Shown piece after piece: positions 38,302 to 51,684 of a stretch of DNA of 64,000 bases (position 1 is its first letter; each line of letters opens with the position of its first letter). Origin of the DNA: Cryptomeria japonica (lineage: Eukaryota; Streptophyta; Pinopsida; Cupressales; Cupressaceae); the NCBI RefSeq assembly GCF_030272615.1, contig NC_081407.1, positions 436,140,230-436,204,229 on the forward strand, read 5' to 3'. The translations under genes and the position numbers were made by a program. The notes under the pieces were generated by a model. It saw only the letters and a list, made by a program, of their open reading frames with translations, did not search any database and was not told the origin of the DNA.

Positions 38302-39102
38302 CTGCCTCCTCTCATTTGGAGAGTGAGGTTTTTGAAATATTGTTGCAAGAAGGTCATTTTCAGATAATGCATTACTTGTGTGCTTTCTCTTAAGGCCTTG
38401 TAATCTCTTTTATCTGGATGATTAGCGAGGTTTTCAATTTCCTCAACACAATAGTTTAGATTTTATTTCATGTATGTTAGATTGAATGCAAGATCTGATA
38501 AGTATTGATTTGTGGTGAATCTTCGCTCATACTTTTGATGGACAGAGGATTTTTGTTCATTGTGTAAAGTTAGTCTGAGCTTTCCTTTGTGTATGCTTAA
38601 CTTTCAATCATAAGCACATCCCTTGAAGATTGCATCCACTTTGTGTAGTTGTCCTAAGTGAGGCGAAGCAAAGTGTGGTTATTGAGTTCACCAAATCAAT
38701 ACCATCTCTTGAATTCCTAGGAATAGATTAGAACTCCTAAACCCTCGTCTCCTTTTCAGTTTTTCATGATCCAAGTCCCGAATGATAAAGCTTCATTGTC
38801 TAAACCTTCATTGTGAATTGAACAATCCAAGTGTAAGACCCTTTGTGTATTACCAACATATCACAACGCCCATTGAGCTTATCCACACGTCAAGACCTAA
38901 CAAAAGAAACCTTAGAATCGCCATATGATCTTCTAGCATTTTTAGCATACGCAATGATTTTGTTCAAGAGGATAAATTATCTTTGGGTACTTTATTCTAA
39001 TGTTCGGTATATGATAAAACGTACACCAACACGACTCACACACACTCCAAACTCACACAATACTCTTTACAACCTTATTACAACTCACTACAATGCTCTT
39101 AC

Positions 39103-41074
39103 TGTAAGGGGCTGCTGTCTCAGGGAGATCAGTAGGCTTCTGGGGTTGTAAGTCCCTTGTTATTCTCAGTAGGTGGAAGTTGTGGTGATTGACAAATGGT
39201 TAGTGCCAAGCTACAGTTGTGTGAGAATTGGACGAAAAACTTATATATGGGGGTTGGTTGAAAGAATAGTCGAGTGCCAGGAGTGCACCAAGGTGGTCTG
39301 CGGTAGACACCTCCTCCTAGGGGTGAAGAAGAGTAACCCTGCCCTCTAGTCTCAGGGAGATAGAGGTCCTACATGGACATTAGGGGTGAAGTTGAGTAGC
39401 CCCGCTTATCATTGGATGGTGAGGTTTACTGGTGGATGCATTCTCATGGTCCCTATCTCAGTGAAGTGGAGTAACTGAGCCAATGTTGGGGATGACTCCC
39501 GGGGAGTTGTCTATGACCCGAGGACTAGGGAAGCGGAGTACCTAGGCCCTTGCGAGAAGGATGATCGTGAAATGGATTGTCCCGGTTGGGGAAATGGAGT
39601 ACCCAAGATCTTGTAAGGGGGATGGCCGTGCAATGGGCTATCTATGTTGGAATGTTGGAGCTTGAGAGTTGGGCAAGCTATGTGGGTTGAATTGCAAAGC
39701 CAGAAGTCCATGTGTCTTGTGGAACAAGTGGGGTGATGTGCTGGGCACGCACCTAGGTTACCTGAAGTGGGATTTGCATTGAGATCTGGGATCTCAAGGC
39801 CCTAGAGTGGGGGTCGAGTGTGGCAGTAGGGACCGGGTTCCGAAAGTGTGGTCATGTTGAGCCAAGCCATGAGGCGAGTCCAAGAGGGTGACAAAGATGG
39901 ATGAGTTGCATGACCGAAAAGAGGACATGGTCCGTAGGCGAGTTGTTCTAGGAGCACAACCGAGTTGAAGGAGAGTTCAGCGACCAAGGATATTGGATTG
40001 GATCATGGAGAGAAGAGCTTGGTGCCCAAGTAGGAGTGCAAGGTGTTATGTCAATCTGAGAGACTTAGACTGGGTGTTTGCATGGAGCTGGTTATTGTGC
40101 ATAGGATGTATAGGGAACCGGGTTCACCAGTGAAGCCATGTAGGCATAGGCTAGGGGCCCAAAGCAGTGTGACTTGGAGTCCTCGTTCAGGAAGGGGGTT
40201 TGAGTTGTGTACTGGGTAAGCCGTTGCGGGCTCATGAGAGAGTCAGTAGTGCGCCAGGTTGAGTTCCGAAGGAGACAAGGTCTTCGTGGATTAGGAGTCT
40301 ATATGAGAAGCTGCCGCCAGGGGCGAGGTGCAGTGGTATCTGTACTGGTGTTTCAAGAGTGGACGTTGATCTAGGGGCAGGAACTTGTAATCGGATGCTT
40401 GGGAAGTATTCGGGGTAGTGACCAGCGACAAAGTTGGAATTGTTTGTAGACCGGGCCAAGGGCCATCTCTTCATAACAATAAAGCTATCTATTGCCCCAG
40501 TATTGTGTTCATTGCGTGGAGATGGACAAACAGGAAGCTAGCTCAGGGAGTCTAGTCGTCCCATGAGATATGTTTGGTGCTTGAGGGTTCAGAGGCGCTG
40601 AGGGAGGCCAACATGGGGCACCAGTACTATGGGAGTACTGGGCATGCTCAAGGAGTGTGCAGAGTTGGAGCCGGAGGACTTAAGGAGTTCCGGAAGGGTC
40701 AGTGTTAGTAGTCAGGGTCTTATGGGGGACTCAAGAAGACGAAGGCATAGGGGAGACCTGTAAGCTTGTACCAGGGGTGCAAGGATGATGCGACAAGATA
40801 GTGCTAGAGTAGAGTCAGGGACTTGAAGGGAGTGCTAGGAGCATCAGGATGAAGGAAACCCATGAGGGGGTTGGCATGCACTTCTATTCCGCATGGGTGT
40901 GTGTTAATGAGGTCAAGTGGTGGACACTTGAAAAGGGATGGCGTAGTCTGGAAACAAGAAAGGACTTGTCTGCAATGGAAATCGTGAGTAAGGTTTGCCA
41001 GTGCCGCATGAGGTTGGACCTCCTTTGGAAGGAAAAAGCTTGTTTGGGCAGCAGGTCAGTCTAGCCCCGTGACA
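39103..41074. mobile_element. Solo LTR, 1,972 bp (fossil)
   Basis: The sequence TGTAAGGGGCTG...AGCCCCGTGACA has ends that form a short inverted repeat (TGTMACGGGGCT-like). It is flanked by CTTAC (39098-39102, 41075-41079). It is more GC-rich than its surroundings and has no significant reading frame. Internal near-repeats of about 65-70 bp occur around 39.53-39.65 kb (gaagcggagtacct / gaaatggagtaccc). No polypurine tract or primer site lies inside or beside it, as expected after recombination between two LTRs. The TGTAAC-like start resembles plant Gypsy LTRs, but the lineage is not certain. Confidence 0.75.
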
Positions 41075-41079
41075 CTTAC

Positions 41080-43083
41080 AATGTTCCCTCGAGATTTATT
41101 TTAATCCCAACTCCCAAGAATATTGTTTTATCTCCCATATATTACAACTTTTCTTTTGTGGTGCCCCTCAACACGTTGAGATTATATTTCCCTTCTCTTT
41201 TCAGTACACTATTGCACGTTCATGACTCTAAATATTCCTAAAACACACTTGAGATAGAAACACACTAACATTATTTTGTATCTATCTATATTGGCTGTCC
41301 ATGGAAGTCAAAAGATCAAAATGAAGATTTGATTGACCCAAGTTCTCTCTACCGGATGAAGGTTTGCAAGAGCTTACTCATTTATACAATAATTTCTATT
41401 GTTCATTTTTAAGTATTTTAAATCTTGTTAGTTAATTTCTTTATATTTCTATTATCTAATATTTGCTGACATGTTTATCTAATAATTGCAAAGATAGATT
41501 TCAACACTTTCTTCTTGTTTTGTGCGTTTCATACAACAAAACAACGCTAAACAGGTTCCTTGCCTTTTTGTATTTTTCCACTTTTTATCAAAAAGTTATG
41601 TTTGCATTTTTGTTTTGGTAAATTTTTACCAGCCTCATTTTAGTAAACATTTTAGCTAATTATTTATATTTTGTTTATTAGAAGTTAAACTGAATTATAT
41701 TAGTGTATTGGGTGAGGTTAACTCTCAAAGAAGATTTCCTTTGCAGAAGTTAACTTTGTCTTACATTACAGATATAATTACATCAAAACGATAACAGCTA
41801 TGACCTCGCAAAATTGGTTAGACGTGAAATTCCAGAGAAAAGGCAGGTCATCAAAAATAGGGGCGCCCACTAGTGACAGTCTTAACAAACTAATAGAACA
41901 AAAGATTTTTTGTTCACGCTAAAAAAGGAATGATGTCCTACATTCTACAAATCCACATGATATCGAATGTATACCAGTTTAATGAAAAACATGAAGAGTT
42001 TCGGTTCTCAAATTAGCTCACCAAATGCCTGTTCAAAAAACAACTAATATTAGCGAACATATAACCTTTAATCTAAATCATTAACAAGCAATACCATAGT
42101 AAGGCAAAACCACCAAACTAATATGCAATTGAAAATATATCATGTACCATAAGCAGATTCTACTCTTCATTACAGATTATAACATGGTGAAAACTGATTT
42201 TTAACACATTGACTAGAAAACAACGAAGTGCCATTACGAGCTCACAATTAAAGACAGAAGAAAAAAAGAATATGGGTTACTGGAAGTTTTTTGTATAATT
42301 ATGCCAATTAACAGACCTGAAATCAATATCCAGCATAAAAAATATCATAACAAAAACATGTTAATTTATCCAATGAAGATTTAACATACTAAATCATCCA
42401 AAAATTATTAATATTAATAACCCCAAAGACAATCCAATCAAGGGCCGATTTTAAGAAATAGATGCACACCCAAAACATACCAAGTTTGTCCGTGTAGAAA
42501 GGAATGTGCAACCTAAGCGAATCTATGTATGCAAAGAGAATAATTGGTGCCCGTAAATTCATAGTGATGACTCATGCAATGCCTGTTCAGAAAAATGAAT
42601 GTATATTATAGGCCAGTACATGATGCATGCCATGGCAACAATGATCATAGTTCATTGCACAATCAACAACATAAAAAAAATGGAACCCCAAACGAGTAGA
42701 TGAGTGATTTTGATGTAAAGCTTGCATCAACATGAGATCCAGTGCAAATGGGAAAAAAATATTCATTGTCATACGACTTTGTAACAAATAATGAACCTTT
42801 CTGGTTCACGAGTCAAACAAATAACTTCTTGCATGTTAGATTTTTTATAGTTCAGGTGTCCATGCCCCAGGGTGCACTACCAATACTTTTCAATCCAGGC
42901 AAAAGCCTCAGAATCACTACATCCAAGCAAGAGTTGGAAGTAGGCAATACCTCGATGTGCAAGATTTTGTCACCACAGAAGAATAAAAAAAAACTTTACA
43001 CTATTCTTCCTCTGATGTTAATGTTCACATATACATCATTCTGGGGTACACACCTTCAAAGAAAACGAAGGATACAACTCAAA
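41080..43083. other. Intergenic AT-rich region
   Basis: No coding or repeat structure was recognised. It lies downstream of the MOS1-like gene and may include distal 3' UTR or the polyadenylation region; no poly(A) signal could be assigned with confidence. Confidence 0.5.
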
Positions 43084-43553
43084 TTCTGAAGCATGTTCTG
43101 ACATATTTTATGCCCAATGTCAGATTTACTGATATCAAAAGTTTTACTTTAAAAAGCCGCCTCCTTTTTACTGTGATAACTTCACTGAAAGAAGCCAATA
43201 TTCATTTGGCCTGACAAGCAAGGCTTAAAAAAAGCTGTACAGCACACAAGATCCACTGATTCAACCTCCAAATAAACATAGCCCTGAGGAAATCCTAATC
43301 TGAGCCAGAAATGCCAGCTAGTACATACATCTCACAAATATCACTAGAAGTGTGTTCATAAGACAATATTAAGACCTAACAGATAAAGCACAGATTAGCA
43401 GGAAAATATAGCATAGAAATAAAACCAGAAGCTTGCAAGAATAAGTACTGAAGCACCAACTTAACCAACTACTTGATGTGAAATAACACCTCCAGTGGCA
43501 TCAACAAGCTGACGCTGCTTAGATGGATGTTCGATCTTACTTCCACTCCCTGA
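43084..43553 (-). other. Probable 3' UTR of the MOS1-like gene
   Basis: Noncoding sequence directly follows the stop codon (TAA, after the GLRGN end). Its length is an estimate, since no clear poly(A) signal was assigned. Confidence 0.35.
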
Positions 43554-46500
43554 TTAATTTCCTCTTAGACCAAAGCTCCCACCACCACGTCCACTGGAGC
43601 GACCACGCCTAGCATGGCTGTGGTCTCTACCACGATAACCGTGACTACCTCTGTGCTCACCTGACCAGGATGAACCACCATGTGGGGTAATGCTAGGGTT
43701 TATTTCATGGTTATCACCATTTCTAGATGCCAAACCTGCCTTTGGTTGATAGAATTCTAGAGGTTTTTGACTTGAGATTGGCTGAGAATGTACTTGTAAA
43801 TTTTGTTTGGTCAGATTGCTGTTTATTAATGGTTGCTGTTTGCTTGTATCTTGTCTATGATGTTGGCCAGCTCCCAAAGATGACTCTGAATTCCTTGGTA
43901 TAGAGGTATCATGCTGTTTGCGGCTCTGCACATTAGCAGTTTGGGGATGTTCTTCATATCCATCAGTTACTCGTGTACCAGATCTTGTGCCAGCCCCAGT
44001 TTGTTGCCAATGGCCATGATTGGCCTGTCGACGCTGCTGATATGACATAGAATTTGCAATTTGTTTAGGCTGTTCTTTGTCAGTTGTTTGTCTATCTGGA
44101 TGTGTCAACTTCAATTGCTGCTGGGATAAACGGCCAGTATGTGTTCTATCAACATCAGAGTTCAGATTCTGATTTTTCCCTTCAAATTGATTTGGTGAAG
44201 CAGGTACCTGCTGCCCAAAAGAATGCTCCTGCAACTGATGCTTCTTTGTTGATGATAGTGGTCCTTCCTGCTGATCACAGATAGTTTTTAGATGTTCAGG
44301 CACTCTAGTTTCCGAGTCATGTTGCTCCTCATTCGAATCCATCTTTAGTTGGTGGGTATCAGGTTGGCCAGAGATAAGTTTTTGATGCAAATGGTGCTCT
44401 TTATGATCTGCTGACCCTTGTGGCTTTGGAGTCCATGCAGATGACCTAGGTCGCTGATGAACAAAACTCTGTTCAACACGGTGATTTTCCTCACTTTCCT
44501 CACTTACTCCAGTAACTCTAGTGAACTGATGGTTTCCTTCCATATAAACTTGGCGACCAGAAAACTTTTGTGACTTTGGACGGGACCTGTTTGCCTGATA
44601 GAAACGTTGGTCATGCATGTTCTGATCTCTCTTATAAGCCAGCTGAGGTTCCTGATCCTTTGCAGAATTGCTTGTCTGCAAATGAGGCTCTGATGCAAGT
44701 TGTGTACTCTGCTCTGCTTCACATTGAAGGATTTGTTGCTTGTTTGATTGAACAGCAACAGAATTTGGCAACTCTTCAACATGTCTTGGTTTTTGCAAGT
44801 CTGGCTGGTGTGGTTGAGGATGAATTTCAATCCCTTCTGACTTGAAACCCTTTGTTTCTATATGAGTGTGCCTTGTTCTGGAGACAGTCACTTCATTTGT
44901 TTGCAAGGGCAAAGCACTTTCACCTTCAATGCTCTGGTGAGTATGAGACACCTTAGTATTTTCTCGGATTTCATTTGAATTTCTCTGACGCCATGAGCCA
45001 TTTTGCTTTCCCTGCTTTCCAGATATATGCCCTTTATTTTCACCAAAGGACGAATGTTGCTGTTGTGTTTCACTAGTAACTACATTTTTCACCGCACCGT
45101 GCTTGTTTTTCTGATCCATTTGATCTCGAGCAGAAAAAGATGACCCAGCTACAAAATGTTGGCAATTTTCATTATGTTGTGCTTGCTCCTTTGCAACAGG
45201 TTTTGGAACATAACGCTCTATTTCAGCTCTCTTATTTCTAATCGGGTTTTGTACTACCACTTCACTACTGTCAACTCCAGAAGGTTGTACCTCAATTTGA
45301 TCCAATTTCTGCTTGTCATTTGTAGTAACTTGATGATTTGCTGCACGCACTGGAGCCCACACTCTACCTTCACTTACCTGAGATTTATCAGACACTCTTG
45401 CTTCTTGTGATACTCTATATGACCGCTTTGGAAAGTGAGACTTCACTTGAGTAACTCTTCCAGTAGAAGTATCATCTGTTGATTGCAATATTCGATGATC
45501 TACCACAGTAGCATCCACAGTATCATGAGTCACACTCGTATCATTTCCACCATTTTGTACAGAACCTAGTTCAGATTTTATATTCTGTATCTCAACACCT
45601 TTCTCCACTGCTTTGATTGTATTACTAATTACTAACCCTCCTTCATGTTTTGAATCCCCAGAAATGCTATTTGGTTGCAGTGCCACAATGTGATCATCGT
45701 TTGATGACCCTGTTGAACTCACAGTTACAATTGACTTATCAATCTTATTCTTGTTTTTTGCATTTTTGCTATATTTCTTCTTGCGGGATATCGAACCATC
45801 ACCTCCACTGGCAATAGTGTCAGAACTCTTCTCAACTATACAACTGCCTGGTGCTTGCAACATGTTACTCTCACCAGCTAGATTGACAGAATTTCCACTA
45901 TCTGGTGAAATGATCTGCTCTGTTTTATCCAAAATAGATGATTGAGAACCAGAAGATTTTTGCTCAAAAACATATTGTTTTGCCTTCTGACGGGACCAAG
46001 CTTGTTTTGGAAATTCAGGCTGACTGACTTGGCCAGCAACTGAAGAAGAATCTGAACATGTTACTTGAATGTCCTTTTGCAAAGCTTCAGATGTGCTTGG
46101 TGAAGTTAAAATAGAAGCGGACACTGGCACAACCAGTACAGGAAGCATGGCAGCATTTTGCAGAGAACTAGTATTAGGATTATTTTCCCTTTGTTTCAAA
46201 TGGCTCTTCTGGTCATCTGTTTTCAATTGGTATTTTGGATCTTCCCTGCTGACATTGCTAGACCTGCGATAATTTTCTCGTTTGGACCTATCATTTTTCC
46301 CACTCTTGACAAGGGCATCACTAGCACTCTTTTCAAGGCTTCCTGGAGTTTCAGATGGCTCTGAAACTTGAACTGGAGGAAGTTCACACACAGCATTATT
46401 ATTAAGAACATTGTCTGCTTCTCTCAGATTGTCATTCTGCTCCCCATTATTGCTGTAACTGCCTGCTTGATGTTTCTGTGTATCTTCAGATACTACTTCC

Positions 46501-49500
46501 GATCCACTGAATGTTGCAGATGTCATGTTTTCACTTCTAGAATTTCCCACATCCTGAGGTGTTGCAACCCCCAAAGCCCGCCTATTAAGCTCTTCTAACT
46601 TTAGAAGGGCCTTAGCCTTCTGTTCTTTTATCCTCTCCTCTTCTTCTCTTAGCAGCTCCTTTGCACGTTGTGCAGCAGCTTCCTTCAACTTTGCACGCTG
46701 CCAAACACCCAAAGATTATACTTAACAACTAACATCAATCCAAGGTCAATCCAACACCATGAAATCATACAATGAAAAAGAATAAAAGTTTGTGAAGATT
46801 CACCTGTGCCTCATAATCATGGGAAGCAGGACACTGCTGAATATGAGATTCTCCAGCTGGTTTATCTCCAAAATCTTCAGAGCCAGTTAGAGCATCATCT
46901 GCTGTGGAATAAGTAACTATATGTCTATTACCATGAGCACTGTTGGGTTTCGCTGCTTTTAATGCTGACTCCACCACAGGCAGTTTCCTTTTCCATTCAC
47001 TGTCTCCTTCATGGGCATTAAACCTGCCTTTGGTTGTATTACATTCTTTTTGTAAGGTTTCTTGAATTCCTTTGGGTCCTTGAGTACCGTGCGCTTGCAG
47101 GACTGCTCCTTCAGAATCCAGTGTATTTTCTGTTCGGTGATTATCACTGCGCTTAAGTAACTGAACTTTATCACTGATCTTGGGAGTTTCAAGAGATAAA
47201 TTATTGGACCCTGATGCACTGGATAAACCACCTTTTAATTTAACAGATGTATTTGATGCTAAATTTCTTTCTGGTATAGGCATTGCATTTGATGCTAAAT
47301 TTCTTTCTGGTATAGGCATTGCAACTACAGAAATTCTATCAGGGCCATCTGTGGAAATATGTTCATCAGATCCTTTCAATGGTGTTACCAATGTCTGTGC
47401 CTCTTGGCAAAGAGCATGGTTCCTGCTTGTGGAATAAGATTCTACTTTTTGTTTAGATGCCTCCTCTCCAAACTTTACATCCTCTAGCTGAAATTTCTCA
47501 ACCGTCGCTACAAATTTCTTTTCATCTTGGGGTAAGCCACCAACTTTCAAGTGATGTTCCAATCCAGTCTGAAAATGATCCACCGAATGTGCAGCCCTGT
47601 TTGGGTCAATTTCAGCACAATCACGCTTCCTTTCCTTATTCAAATCTTCAAGCACGGAGGACTTGTAAGAATCCATGCCATCTTTAGTTTTAACTTGAAC
47701 GTGTTTTTTATCACTCAAGTTTGTCTGCTCAGCTACCCTTGTAACATTGGCCCCTTTCTCATGGTTGCTTTCCAAGACTGAAATCCTGCTATCTTCAAAT
47801 TCTCGACTTGATAAAGCCTCTTCATCAAAAACAGGTTTGGAAAAATCCATTTTCTCGTCACTACTAACAGTACCCCAATTACGATGGCCACTAAGAGCTG
47901 TTCGTGAATTGTCTTTCTCACTTTGAGGATTTCCAGCAGAAAGAGAGGAGTTTCTCCTTGTATTTGAATCCTGGGGATGAAATGGGCGACTATTGTCACT
48001 AGAATTATCCGCATCTTTAGACATCCACACATCAACCTGCTTTGAGTAAGTCTTATCTGTCCCTTCAGAAGCAACCCTACCATGAGATGTCAAATCATTT
48101 TGTTCTCTTGATAAAGGAAGCAAAGTTGCTGGGCGCACACCAGATCCAGGTCCATTATATTGAAACCGAGGCCCATCAACAGGATGACCCTGATAATGAG
48201 GATATCCACCATACATACCAGGCCCAGCCCCCATCCTTGTCATTGCCATCTCTCTTTCATCAATGTTACCATAGTGGGAACTAGGGATTCCCGGAGGTCC
48301 ATAGTAACCATCAAAAGGTAGTTGATTAGGATACAAACTATTGCCAAGAGGAACACCAGGACGACCTGCCACCATAGGTTGTGCCATATATGGACCATAC
48401 ATTTCACCCTGTCTTCCATACCCACCAGGTCCATGTGGCCTTTGAGCATATGGTACGGGTCCATATTCAAATGCTGGACGTATATAACCAGGTGCTGTGA
48501 ATGGAAACCTGACTTGTCCACCAGGAGGACCATAGGGAGCAACTGGAGGTCCAGCCCTATGCCATTCTTCTTCTGTTAATTTTGAAGCTGTGCAGTTATT
48601 AATCCCATCATCATAATGCCAGGAATCCACTGTGTGTACAAATGTTTTCCTATGAAATCCTTCCTTGGGTGCATGTCCCTCATCTGGAGCTAGCATATCC
48701 CTAGGTCTTCTATCCTTACCTGTAGATGCTTCATCTGAAGTACAAAGCAAATTATAGTTACAGATTAATAAACATTGTATGGTTCCTAAAAACAGCAAGG
48801 CCTACACAAGTAAGACTTTTGTCATTTTCCTGGGGCTTTGAAATTGGACAAAGGACTAGGATTCTCACCATTCCAATCAGCTAGAGAAGGCTTTAATTTC
48901 TCCTTTTGTGCCAAACCTTCAGAAGTCGACATTGGTCGTGTGGTGGAAGCATTGCCTGCCATCATTAGCGTTTAAATAAGTGGCTCATATACACTTTCAC
49001 AAGAATAAGACAATTAGGCACAAAAAAGAAAAATGAGACAAAAGCAGAGTTTATGTAATGCAAGTCATATTATGGTACAGAATATGCAAATCTTTACTAT
49101 GTTTCTGAAAATTGGTATACCATGCTGTGGACGCAAATCTGGGTTCTTGTCAGACCCAAGAGTCGGAAAGTCAACAGATGTCAGAGTAAATCGAGCAGGC
49201 TGAGGATGATTTTCTCCCTGAAAAAGTGAAATGACAAACAACCAACAACAATATCTTTTGAGATACCACCATCACATTGAATTTTGAAATGATTCGAAAA
49301 CATTCCATTAAAGAAATCAAATATGAACAGACGAATTATTAGTGAATATATTGGTAGGAGAAAATGCACTCTATTAAAAACAATTAAACACGAAAAATGA
49401 GCTTTCAATACTTCCATCCAACAAAAGTAAGTCTTACAATCTCAACAAGCATTACCAGCTTCTGTGAAGTTCCAGATCCTCCCCATGGAACATTTGATTC

Positions 49501-51653
49501 AATTGATGAATCTGCAAAACGGGAGAGGTGTGAACTCCCTGGTCTTGATTCCGCACTGCAAGGACGAGTTAGCGTTGATTGTGAATGACCCATGCCCAGT
49601 GCCCCTGATGCAGATGAGGGACGGCTCAATCCATAGCTCCATGCATTTGGAGTAGCAGGTTCATGAGAATGGTCACTTCCCGCAGTCGATGGACGAGTAC
49701 CACTTCCTCCAGATGAAGGACGAGCTGTACTAACATTTGAACGGTTGCCCCCCACTCCAGCATTAGCAGGAGGTGATGAAGAAAATGAAGCAGCTCCCCA
49801 AGCATTAACAGTAGTAGGAGGTGAGTGGCCAGTGCCCCAGCTAACAGTACCTCTGAGAAAGATTTACGTTGTAGGTATCAGTATGGAGTAAAAGGTCTTT
49901 ACTTAAAGGATCTAATATAGAAATAGAACTTGTAAGTTCAATGCATTACCGTGTAAGATAAATTTCACACAAAATATTACAATATCTGCAATGCTATCGG
50001 TATAGCATGCACTGATATAGAATAAATTTGTTAACTTTCTTACACACAAATACCCAGTTTCAAGAATTAGATATTCAAAAGCAAAGAGAATAAAAAGATG
50101 TGCCCAATATGTGTAGGGGTTAGTAAGACATTGCAATAACCATCTTAAGGACTTGCATGCTAAAGTCTGCTTCTGGTTTAGCAATGTCAGTGCGCCATTA
50201 TAAACATTCTGAAGTAATTGAAAACTCAAGTTCAATATGAGATACACACTCAGGAAATTGTTTTCAGGTGATATGACGCCCAGATTTACCATATTTGACA
50301 TGATTTGAATACTCACCATGCACTTGCAATTTATTTTTGCAGCCAAGTAATTTGCCCATTAACTCATATATCTGTGCTTTGTCAAATTTTTGACAAGATT
50401 TGATGAATACTGCTGATTTTTGTGAAAGAAATGAATTTTAGTTATTTTTAATTTGCAAGTTTTTGCTAAGTCATCAAGCCAGATTCAAAATTAGCTCTTT
50501 AGTTTTGCTGAGTCACAAGTTTTGGAACTCTCTTATATTATTCATCTTCCAAATAGAAACAGAAGATATATGACTCATGGCAGTACCAAAGGCAAGGAAG
50601 ACACTAATACATCAATCAGAGAAATTGGAGCCCAAACCATGTGATACATGGACGAGGAACTTGTAAGTTACAACAAAATATAAGGAATATATACATGCTA
50701 TACCTATGAAAAATCCAAATAGGCATGCTCCAGTAACTCGTCTGAATTATTTGTCATGGGTGAGTGAATATATGCTTCATATATCAAATATTCTGACTAT
50801 TATCCAGAAAATACCATCGGACATCAATTATTTCTTATCGCATGCTTATATATTAATATTAAATGATTAGCTTTGTGAATTTATGCCGAAAAGTCAGTAA
50901 AAGTTCCAAGTAATTTCGGATGTATCAGACTATCAGTAACCTGAGTTACCGGGTTCGGCCCCCTAGACCCCTGGTACTGGTCCTGTCCGGTCCGGTCCTC
51001 GTTTGGGGTTCGGGTCCAGTTTGCCTGTGGTTCGGACAGGGTTCGTGATTCACAGGCCTGGTTTGAACTAGGGCGAACCCAAGAGGACCCAGATCAAACC
51101 CAGGGGTCTGACAGCCCAAAAATGGAATTTTTTTTTTTGCAAAATTTAATTTTTTTTGAATTCCACTACATAAAAAATTAAAATATGACCCTAAAAGTGA
51201 GTTTTAAAACATTAATTTGGCTCATTTCACACAAGCAACATGACTACAAGCAAGGGGAAACGAAGATGTGGGATATTGGGCCAAAACATACTGATTTGGA
51301 TGATTTTACTTCTCAGCTTGTTGCATTTGATGACTCAGATAGCGAGCAAACTTAAAGTGCAAGTGCAAGTGTAAGTGGCATTGGCATTCTCATTGATTCA
51401 TCTAATGTCAATGTCAATGATGAGGAGGAGGAGAATGAGGATGATGAATTAGAGAATCAATTTGATGATCAAACTTTAAATTGTTGAAAGTTGAAACAAT
51501 AATACTTGAATACTTTATCATTTTGATATTAAACTTGATGTATATGATGTTGTTATGGTATGATCATGATGCTATGATTACAAGTTTATGTTGGTTTTGT
51601 TGTTTATATGATGCTATGTGACATGCTAATCTTAATTCATGCTTATAGGCTGC

Positions 51654-51684
<31 letters not shown>

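Larger units (their letters stand above)
35467..39102 (+). repeat. Decayed repeat that hosted Copia-1 (unclassified)
   Basis: This is the right flank of the Copia-1 insertion. It contains a minisatellite-like array (35.84-36.53 kb), a short possible coding remnant starting MAEAGSSQKAQMEF near 37.57 kb (too broken to assign), and a TATA-like CCTATATAAGG near 38.29 kb preceded by gene-promoter-like sequence. Such a layout suggests a non-autonomous LTR-type element, but no LTR pair or target duplication could be fixed. Treated as a fossil. Confidence 0.45.

Noticed and set aside
44084-48579. Many open frames opposite to or out of phase with the MOS1-like exons
   Set aside because: They are shadows of the large coding exons and show no independent domain or codon pattern.
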